Under the pieces are notes generated by a model that was given only the letters and a program-made list of their open reading frames with translations, had not been told where the DNA came from and searched no databases. Below are positions 1-5,021 of a stretch of 6,646 bases of DNA, piece after piece; positions within the stretch are counted from its first letter, which is position 1; every line of letters starts with the position of its first letter. The stretch is from Sphingomonas sp. (GTDB lineage: Bacteria > Pseudomonadota > Alphaproteobacteria > Sphingomonadales > Sphingomonadaceae): the NCBI GenBank assembly GCA_019747165.1, contig JAIERC010000145.1:1-6646 (forward strand), read 5' to 3'. A program made the position numbers and the translations under genes.

Positions 1-920
1 TGTTCGGCATCGATTCGGACATGGAGGTCCCCGCCTTCTCCGAAGCCGATGAGCGCGTACCCGATCTCGATCCGGCCTATGTCTTCGATGCCGATACCAC
101 GCTGGCGATCTGCGCCGGTTTCGCGTTCAACCGGCGGGTGATGGTGCAGGGTTATCACGGCACCGGCAAATCGACGCATATCGAACAGGTCGCTGCGCGG
201 CTGAAATGGCCATGCATCCGCATCAATCTCGACGCGCATATTAGCCGAATCGATCTTGTTGGGCGCGACGCGATCGTGCTCAAGGATGGCCAGCAGGTCA
301 CCGAATTCCGCGAAGGGCTGCTGCCTTGGGCGCTGCAGACGCCGACCGCATTGGTATTCGACGAATATGACGCCGGCCGCCCCGACGTGATGTTCGTTAT
401 CCAGCGCGTCCTGGAGACCGAAGGCAAACTGACCCTGCTCGACCAGAACCGCGTGATCCGCCCCAACCCCTATTTCCGCCTGTTCGCGACCGCGAATACG
501 GTGGGGCTCGGCGATACCAGCGGGCTCTATCACGGCACGCAACAGATCAACCAGGGCCAGATGGACCGGTGGAACATCGTCGTCACCTTGAACTATCTGC
601 CCGCCGCGGTCGAGGCGCAGATCGTGCTCGCTAAATCGGGCGAATATGACAAGCCGCAAGGCAAGGAAGTCGTCGACAACATGGTTCGCGTGGCGGATCT
701 GACGCGTAAGGGCTTCATCAACGGCGATATCTCAACGGTGATGTCCCCCCGCACCGTCATCACCTGGGCGCAGAACGCGTTGATCTTCGGCGATGTCGGC
801 TTCGCGTTCCGTCTGTCGTTCCTCAACAAGTGCGATGAGGCCGAGCGGGGGCTGGTCGCGGAATATTACCAACGAGTATTCGGCAAGGATTTGCCCGAAA
901 GCGTGGTGGGGAAGGGCTGA
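1..920 (+). CDS. cobS: Cobaltochelatase subunit CobS, MoxR-like AAA+ ATPase (5' end missing)
   Basis: The protein is the ATPase subunit of the aerobic cobaltochelatase. With CobT it forms the ring-shaped AAA+ chaperone that drives cobalt insertion into hydrogenobyrinate a,c-diamide by CobN, in the cytoplasm. The reading frame is open from base 3 (FGIDSD) into the Met at 21, and these residues match the conserved family N-terminus. The true start is therefore upstream and the Met at 21 is internal; about 25-30 residues are missing, compared with a usual length near 330. Numbering from Met21: Walker A GYHGTGKS at 44-51, Walker B LVFDE at 111-115, sensor-1 region FATANT at 156-161, and a conserved QMDRWN at 181-186 whose Arg is a plausible finger residue. 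The C-terminus is complete and the stop is at 918-920. Its usual partner cobT lies 2 kb downstream, separated by three other genes. The family call is firm. Its role in B12 synthesis is inferred from the family, since cobN is not in the window. Confidence 0.95.
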   Translation, partial: FGIDSDMEVPAFSEADERVPDLDPAYVFDADTTLAICAGFAFNRRVMVQGYHGTGKSTHIEQVAARLKWPCIRINLDAHISRIDLVGRDAIVLKDGQQVTEFREGLLPWALQTPTALVFDEYDAGRPDVMFVIQRVLETEGKLTLLDQNRVIRPNPYFRLFATANTVGLGDTSGLYHGTQQINQGQMDRWNIVVTLNYLPAAVEAQIVLAKSGEYDKPQGKEVVDNMVRVADLTRKGFINGDISTVMSPRTVITWAQNALIFGDVGFAFRLSFLNKCDEAERGLVAEYYQRVFGKDLPESVVGKG

Positions 921-991
921 TTGCAAAACCTGCAATCGTGCGTGAGCCGGACGCACGGCATCCGGTTTCGCTTTCGCGTTGCCAGCGAAAC
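919..991. repeat. Three consecutive inverted repeats just after cobS
   Basis: Three stem-loops follow one another with almost no spacing. The first is GATTGCA (919-925) with TGCAATC (931-937), whose left arm begins inside the cobS stop codon. The second is CGTGCGT (937-943) with ACGCACG (951-957). The third is GTTTCGCT (965-972) with AGCGAAAC (984-991). All arms match perfectly over 7-8 bp. An alternative pairing, CCGGA (947-951) with TCCGG (961-965), would compete with the second stem. No run of T follows, so a classic intrinsic terminator is not shown. Transcript end protection, Rho-linked termination or a small structured RNA are all possible. Confidence 0.5.
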
Positions 992-1264
992 GACTAAACA
1001 TCCCCTTGTCCGGTTGATTTTAAGGAGCAGGCAGACAGACGCTTTGGCTTGAGCTTGATGATGGTGGCGGTCCGATGTTTGGACCTGTCCCGCGATTTGG
1101 CTGTTGCTTGTGTCGTCCCGCCTGCGCTCCTGACAAGGGCGCATCCGCCCGACCCACATTCCTACCGATCGATTCCATGCGTGTTCATCGAGCAGCGATC
1201 CGTTGCGTCGCTTGCGTCGGACAGACCGACTTGGGGGCGGCTTCCCCCGGTGATGGAGACGATG
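921..1264. other. Intergenic region between cobS and the SPFH gene, no convincing gene
   Basis: Beyond the three hairpins at its left end, this 344-base stretch shows no coding region I can support. A strong ribosome-binding-like TAAGGAG sits at 1021-1027, but no ATG, GTG or TTG lies within a usable distance; the first TTG on the frame of the next gene is at 1049, 21 bases away. Short open frames exist on both strands but have no recognisable protein character. The region presumably contains the SPFH promoter. The best -35-like hexamer, CTGACA at 1130-1135, has no good -10 partner. Confidence 0.5.
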
Positions 1265-2140
1265 ATGAACGACGAACAGGGATATCGCAGCCCTAGCCTG
1301 GTCCGCAAGCGCGGCATTGGCCGCGCGATAATCGCGGTGCTCGGCACTCTTGCGGTGATCGGCATGTTTATGAGCAGCTTTGCCCGGGTTCAGCCCGGCA
1401 ATGTTGGCATTCGCGTGAATAACATCGCGGGCGGCGTGTCCCCCAACTCGCTATCGGTGGGCTGGTATTTCTCGCCGCCCGGCACGCATATCTATGAATA
1501 TCCGGTCTTCACGCGCACCTATACTTGGACCGCCAGCGCCACGGAGCAAAGCCCGATCGATGAGAGCTTCAGCTTTCAGGACAAGAATGGCCTGAGCCTG
1601 AAGGCGGATGTCGCGGTGAGTTATCATGTCGATCCGATAAAGGCGTCGATCCTGTTCCAGCGTTATCGCACCGACATGGATCAGATCATTGCTGGTCCAC
1701 TCCGCAACGCGATCCGCAACGCCATCGTCGAGCGAGCGTCGCAACTGGGCGTCGAGCAAATCTATGGCGACCACAAAGCGGAACTGATCAACACCGCGCG
1801 ACAGCGGGTACAGTCCTTCTTTGCGCCTGTCGGGTTGCAGGTCGAGCAAATCTACTGGGCTGGCAATATCGCCGTGCCACGGGCGGTGCTCGACCAGATC
1901 AATGCGAAAATCGCCAATGAACAAGCCGCGCTTGCGGCCCAGGCCAATGTCGCAACCGCGACCGCCAATGCCAATGCGCGCATCCAGAAGGCGCGCGGCG
2001 ATGCCGAGGCGATCCAGGTTGAGGCAGAGGCGATCCGGACCAATCCGGAAATCGTCAAGCTTCGGGCGGTCGAGAAATGGGACGGCAAGCTGCCGACCTA
2101 TACCGGGGGTGGGCCGCTGCCCTTTATCGACGTGAAGTGA
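1265..2140 (+). CDS. SPFH/Band 7 domain membrane protein (prohibitin-like)
   Basis: This is a 291-residue single-pass membrane protein of the SPFH (stomatin, prohibitin, flotillin, HflK/C) superfamily. Such proteins build large ring or cage assemblies at the membrane and often modulate membrane proteases or local lipid order. A basic stretch (RKRGIGR, 14-20) precedes a hydrophobic segment at about 21-39. The SPFH core follows, beginning VQPGNVGIRVN and including GLSLKADVAVSYHV. An Ala/Glu-rich coiled-coil lies at about 205-255 (NEQAALAAQANVATATANAN, then ARGDAEAIQVEAEAIR), and the tail is KWDGKLPTYTGGGPLPFIDV. Start choice: GGAGA at 1255-1259 is 5 bases from ATG 1265 and only 2 from ATG 1262. 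The frame stays open back to 1049, but that part has no protein-like character. The family is clear; the specific function and any link to CobS/CobT are unknown. Confidence 0.88.
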   Translation: MNDEQGYRSPSLVRKRGIGRAIIAVLGTLAVIGMFMSSFARVQPGNVGIRVNNIAGGVSPNSLSVGWYFSPPGTHIYEYPVFTRTYTWTASATEQSPIDESFSFQDKNGLSLKADVAVSYHVDPIKASILFQRYRTDMDQIIAGPLRNAIRNAIVERASQLGVEQIYGDHKAELINTARQRVQSFFAPVGLQVEQIYWAGNIAVPRAVLDQINAKIANEQAALAAQANVATATANANARIQKARGDAEAIQVEAEAIRTNPEIVKLRAVEKWDGKLPTYTGGGPLPFIDVK

Positions 2141-2161
2141 GGGCAAACAAATCGCTATGCT

Positions 2162-2185
2162 ACCCCTCTCGCCATGGGGAGGGGT
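2162..2185 (+). terminator. Possible terminator hairpin after the SPFH gene
   Basis: ACCCCTC (2162-2168) pairs perfectly with GAGGGGT (2179-2185) around a 10-base loop, 22 bases after the SPFH stop. The stem is GC-rich, but only one further T follows its right arm, so intrinsic termination would be weak. It could instead be a dispersed intergenic palindrome. Its position between the SPFH gene and the toxin-antitoxin operator suits a boundary between two transcription units. Confidence 0.35.
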
Positions 2186-2197
2186 TGTCGTCGACGA

Positions 2198-2229
2198 CCG
2201 GGTGGACTAAGTGGACTTAGTCCACCCGG
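2198..2229 (+). promoter_or_regulatory. Perfect palindrome before the antitoxin: probable toxin-antitoxin operator
   Basis: CCGGGTGGACTAA (2198-2210) and TTAGTCCACCCGG (2217-2229) are perfect 13-bp arms around GTGGAC. The hexamer TGGACT occurs three times: 2203-2208, 2212-2217, and inverted at 2219-2224. The last two form a tighter palindrome with one central base (2211-2225), so two overlapping dyads share the right half-site. A 12-bp palindrome, GTCGTCGACGAC (2187-2198), abuts it on the left. The right arm ends on the first two G of the antitoxin ribosome binding site GGAGG (2228-2232). Phd/YefM antitoxins are known to repress their own operons by binding such repeats; that this site is bound is inference. 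As RNA the hairpin could also occlude the ribosome binding site. Confidence 0.65.
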
Positions 2230-2238
2230 AGGCGCGTA

Positions 2239-2526
2239 ATGGCGGAAGCCGATTCCAGCAAGACGTACAACGTCCACGAGGCCAAGACACAGCTTTCAAA
2301 ACTGATCGACCGAGCGCATGCGGGCGAGGAAATCATCTTCGCCAAGGCGGGCGTTCCCTTTGCCAAGCTGGTGCCCTATGCGGCACCAATCAAACAGCCG
2401 CGTCAGCCTGGACGGTTCAAGCATCTGCTTGGCAGCATTTCCAGGGAAGATGTGATGGAACCTTGCTTCACTGACGATGAGCTTGAGGCCATTGAAAATG
2501 CTAACATTTTTCCGCCACCTGCCTAA
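2239..2526 (+). CDS. Type II antitoxin, Phd/YefM family
   Basis: This 95-residue protein is the antitoxin of a type II module. It should bind and neutralise the PIN toxin encoded next to it and, as a dimer, bind its own operator. The N-terminal Phd/YefM fold covers about residues 10-46 (YNVHEAKTQLSKLIDRAHAG, then EEIIFAKAGVPFAKLVP), which is the DNA-binding and dimerising part. The acidic C-terminal part, about 55-95 (FKHLLGS, DDELEAIENANIFPPP), would wrap the toxin. The ATG at 2239 has a strong GGAGG at 2228-2232, six bases away, partly inside the operator palindrome. The stop overlaps the toxin start in TAATG, which implies translational coupling. The 3' end is unusually AT-rich for this window: 28 G or C among the 60 bases at 2461-2520, against 45 of 60 at 3361-3420 in cobT. 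This is compatible with horizontal transfer. Confidence 0.9.
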   Translation: MAEADSSKTYNVHEAKTQLSKLIDRAHAGEEIIFAKAGVPFAKLVPYAAPIKQPRQPGRFKHLLGSISREDVMEPCFTDDELEAIENANIFPPPA

Positions 2527-2912
2527 TGCGGCTGCTGCTGGACACCCATGCGCTGATCTGGTGGTGGATCGGTGATCGCGACTTGCCTGAGGCGGCCCAC
2601 AGCGCCATTGCCCATCCGATGAGCGATGTGTTCGTAAGTGCGGCATCGGCTTGGGAAATCGCGACCAAGGTTCGCAAGGGAAGGTTGCTGGGGATGAGGG
2701 ATTATCTGCCCATTTTTCATGACAGCGTCATTGCCGATGACTTTCATATGCTTGACGTTCGTGCAGATCATGGCGTGCGTGGGGGTCTCCTCGGTGGCGA
2801 TCACAAGGATCCTTTCGATCGGTTGATCGCGGCGCAGGCGTTGATCGAGGGTCTCACCGTCGTCACATGTGACCAAGAAATCGCCAACTTTGGCTGCAAG
2901 GTACTCTGGTAA
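2526..2912 (+). CDS. PIN-domain toxin, VapC-like ribonuclease
   Basis: This 128-residue PIN-domain protein should be the toxin: a metal-dependent endoribonuclease kept inactive by the upstream antitoxin. The family's acidic active-site residues are all visible: D6 (LLLDTHA), E44 (SAWEIATK), D98 in DPFDRLIAAQA and D116 in TVVTCD. The tail FGCKVLW is typical of the Sll0205-like PIN subgroup, which is commonly paired with Phd/YefM antitoxins. Length is normal and the frame is intact, so the protein is probably active. It starts on the last A of the antitoxin stop (TAATG), and its own stop overlaps the cobT start in the same way (TAATG, 2910-2914). The RNA target cannot be predicted from the sequence. 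Confidence 0.9.
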   Translation: MRLLLDTHALIWWWIGDRDLPEAAHSAIAHPMSDVFVSAASAWEIATKVRKGRLLGMRDYLPIFHDSVIADDFHMLDVRADHGVRGGLLGGDHKDPFDRLIAAQALIEGLTVVTCDQEIANFGCKVLW

Positions 2913-4744
2913 TGGCCAACGAAACCCCCCTCGACCGATTCAAGTCCGTGCTCGGCGGTGCGGCGCGCGTGCTGTCTGACGAGGCGGAGGTGGAGCTTGC
3001 CTATACCGCCGATGCGCCGACGCAATCGGGCAAGCATATCAAGGTGCCGATGCCGGCGCGCAGCCTGCCCGCCGATCAAGTGGCGGAGGCGCGGGGCTTT
3101 GCCGACGGTTTTGCACTACGGCTGAAGCATCACAATAGCGCGCTGCATTTGAAGGGCGCGCCAGTCGAAGCGGTCGCGCGCGCGGTGTTCGATGCGGTTG
3201 AGAGTGCGCGCGTGGAGGCGCTGGGCTCGCGCGGCTATCAGGGCATCACTGACAATCTGCAAACCGCACTCGGCGTTCGGATGCGCGCTGACCCGATCAC
3301 GCGGGCGCGCACTCGCGATGAAGTGCCGCTATCGACCGCGGTGTCGCTGCTGGTGCGCGAGCGGCTGACCGGGCTCGCCCCGCCCGCCACCTGTGTGGAT
3401 GGCCTCGCGATGGTCCGTGACTGGATCGAGGAGAAGGCGGGCGGTGATCTCGACGCGCTCGGCCTCGTCATCGATGATCAGGCAGCGTTCGCGCAAATGT
3501 CGATGAAGCTGCTCCAGGACCTGGAGCTCGTCGAGGGCGATCTCCTCCCCGACGAAGCCGATGACGGCGGCAGCGACGACGAAGGCCAGGACGATCAGCA
3601 GCAGGACGAAGGCGACGACAGCGACGACGCTGGCCAGCAGGGCGACGGCCAGGTCGAACAGCGCGGCGAAACCACCGATAGCGAGCAACAGGAAGGCGAG
3701 GGCAGCGAAGCCCGCGACGACTCGCTTGATGATGCTGATGGCGAACCCGGCGACGAGGGTGATGACGGGATGATGCCCGTGCGGCCCAACCGGCCAATGT
3801 CGGATTTCGCGCCGCAATTCGAATATAAAGCCTGGACCAGCCAGTTTGACGAGGTGATCGCCGCAACCGAGCTGTGCGATGCCGAGGAACTGGCGCGGCT
3901 GCGCTCGTATCTTGACCAGCAGCTCGTCCACCTGCAGGGCGCGGTGACCAAGCTCGCCAACCGCCTCCAGCGCCGCCTGATGGCCCAGCAGAACCGCAGC
4001 TGGGATTTCGATCAGGACGAAGGCATGCTTGATGCTGCTCGCCTCGCGCGCGTCATCATCAATCCCATGCAGTCGCTCAGCTACAAGATCGAACGCGAGA
4101 CCGATTTCAAGGACACCGTCGTCACGCTGCTGATCGACAATTCCGGCTCGATGCGCGGGCGGCCAATCTCGATCGCGGCGATCAGCGCGGATATCCTCGC
4201 GCGCACGCTCGAACGCTGCGGCGTCAAGACCGAGATTCTGGGCTTCACTACCCGCGCCTGGAAAGGCGGACAGAGCCGCGAAAGCTGGCTAGCGGCTGGC
4301 CGCCCAGCGCAGCCTGGTCGGCTCAACGACATCCGTCATATCGTCTACAAACAGGCCGACGAACCTTGGCGCCGCGCCAAGGCCAATCTCGGCCTGATGA
4401 TGCGCGAAGGGTTGCTCAAGGAGAATATCGACGGCGAGGCGCTGCTCTGGGCGCATGGTCGGCTGATCGGGCGGCCAGAGGATCGCAAGATATTGATGGT
4501 GATTTCAGATGGCGCGCCGGTCGATGATTCGACGCTGTCGGTCAATTCGGGCAGCTATCTTGAGCGGCACTTGCGCCAAGTCATCGGCTGGATTGAGGCG
4601 CGATCCCCGGTGGAATTATGCGCCATCGGCATCGGCCATGATGTGACGCGTTATTATAGCCGCGCGGTGACGATCATGGACGCCGATCAGCTGGGCGGCA
4701 CGATGATTGAGCAGCTCGCGGCGTTGTTTGATAACGATCGGTGA
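2912..4744 (+). CDS. cobT: Cobaltochelatase subunit CobT, VWA protein
   Basis: CobT (610 residues, close to the roughly 630 of the Pseudomonas denitrificans protein) is the VWA subunit that joins CobS in the ATP-driven chaperone complex for CobN. The N-terminal domain (TPLDRFKSVLGGAARVL onward) runs to about residue 210. A highly acidic, low-complexity linker rich in Asp, Glu, Gln and Gly follows at about 213-287. The C-terminal half includes a VWA domain with the metal-site motif DNSGS (D409, S411, S413) and the conserved ISDGAPVDDSTL further on. The start at 2912 is supported by the family-like N-terminus, but the nearest Shine-Dalgarno-like AAGG (2898-2901) is 10 bases away, so translation probably depends on the toxin frame through the TAATG overlap. 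The stop is at 4742-4744. The gene is intact. Its separation from cobS and attachment to a toxin operon is the unusual part. Confidence 0.95.
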   Translation: MANETPLDRFKSVLGGAARVLSDEAEVELAYTADAPTQSGKHIKVPMPARSLPADQVAEARGFADGFALRLKHHNSALHLKGAPVEAVARAVFDAVESARVEALGSRGYQGITDNLQTALGVRMRADPITRARTRDEVPLSTAVSLLVRERLTGLAPPATCVDGLAMVRDWIEEKAGGDLDALGLVIDDQAAFAQMSMKLLQDLELVEGDLLPDEADDGGSDDEGQDDQQQDEGDDSDDAGQQGDGQVEQRGETTDSEQQEGEGSEARDDSLDDADGEPGDEGDDGMMPVRPNRPMSDFAPQFEYKAWTSQFDEVIAATELCDAEELARLRSYLDQQLVHLQGAVTKLANRLQRRLMAQQNRSWDFDQDEGMLDAARLARVIINPMQSLSYKIERETDFKDTVVTLLIDNSGSMRGRPISIAAISADILARTLERCGVKTEILGFTTRAWKGGQSRESWLAAGRPAQPGRLNDIRHIVYKQADEPWRRAKANLGLMMREGLLKENIDGEALLWAHGRLIGRPEDRKILMVISDGAPVDDSTLSVNSGSYLERHLRQVIGWIEARSPVELCAIGIGHDVTRYYSRAVTIMDADQLGGTMIEQLAALFDNDR

Positions 4745-4829
4745 GCTGACAAGCACCTTCTCCGGTCAGGTTGGCGCTCGGGTGTTGCACAATAAGCGCG
4801 AAAGCGATCTGTCCCTGAATCCAGCCACT

Positions 4830-4916
4830 CGTCACCCCGGACTTGATCCGGGGTCCCGCTTTTCCTTGCGCCACCGGGAAGAAGAAGCGGGACCCCGTGT
4901 CAAGCACGGGGTGACG
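4830..4916. repeat. REP-like element: two inverted hairpin units between cobT and the TPR gene
   Basis: Two 30-base units lie in inverted orientation: left 4830-4859 (+) and right 4887-4916 (read on -). They match at 26 of 30 positions. Each is itself a hairpin: ACCCCGGA (4834-4841) with TCCGGGGT (4847-4854), and ACCCCGTG (4892-4899) with CACGGGGT (4905-4912). Read in the same sense both have the loop CTTGA. All four differences between the units fall in the stems and keep pairing. The spacer (4860-4886) contains a further weak TTCC/GGAA pairing. Palindromes of this kind recur between genes in sphingomonads and other alphaproteobacteria, as far as I recall. Here the element could also end or stabilise the cobT transcript. 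No transposase lies nearby. Confidence 0.75.
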
Positions 4917-4931
4917 GGATTGAGTGGATCG

Positions 4932-4951
4932 GTTTGTTTGTAAACACAAAC
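4932..4951. promoter_or_regulatory. AT-rich inverted repeat upstream of the TPR gene
   Basis: GTTTGT (4932-4937) and ACAAAC (4946-4951) form an inverted repeat around TTGTAAAC. An overlapping pair, GTTT (4936-4939) and AAAC (4942-4945), gives a second dyad. The stretch is strikingly AT-rich compared with its surroundings and lies 71-90 bases before the GTG start of the TPR gene, so it may be a promoter region or operator. I could not fit a convincing -35/-10 pair. Confidence 0.3.
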
Positions 4952-5021
4952 AGCTTCATTTCGCATTACTTTTGCCAGCGATGTCTTTAGCCTTGGCGTT
5001 ACGCGCCGGGAGGGCCTTATC

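Noticed and set aside
866..1159. 97-codon open frame on the - strand after cobS
   Set aside because: It overlaps the conserved 3' end of cobS, runs through the three hairpins, and its translation resembles no family I know.
1130..1160. Candidate promoter for the SPFH gene with CTGACA as -35
   Set aside because: No acceptable -10 hexamer lies 16-19 bases downstream.
1049..1264. N-terminal extension of the SPFH gene back to a TTG at 1049
   Set aside because: The added 72 residues are Pro/Arg/Ser-rich with no family resemblance and would push the membrane segment deep into the protein. A ribosome binding site sits properly only before ATG 1265.
1075..1296. Cys-rich 73-codon open frame on the + strand
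   Set aside because: The upstream sequence is a poor ribosome binding site and the frame runs into the SPFH gene in another frame. The cysteines look accidental.
2185..2213. Candidate promoter TTGTCG, 17 bases, TAAGTG before the antitoxin
   Set aside because: The -10 hexamer matches the consensus at only two positions. The location is sensible, but the sequence does not support a call.
2211..2474. 87-codon + frame overlapping the antitoxin
   Set aside because: It begins inside the operator palindrome and lies in another frame of the well-supported Phd/YefM gene.
3329..3931. 200-codon - strand frame that looks like a multi-pass membrane protein
   Set aside because: It is the reverse complement of the acidic linker of CobT: Asp and Glu codons (GAC, GAG) read backwards as Val and Leu codons, creating false hydrophobicity.
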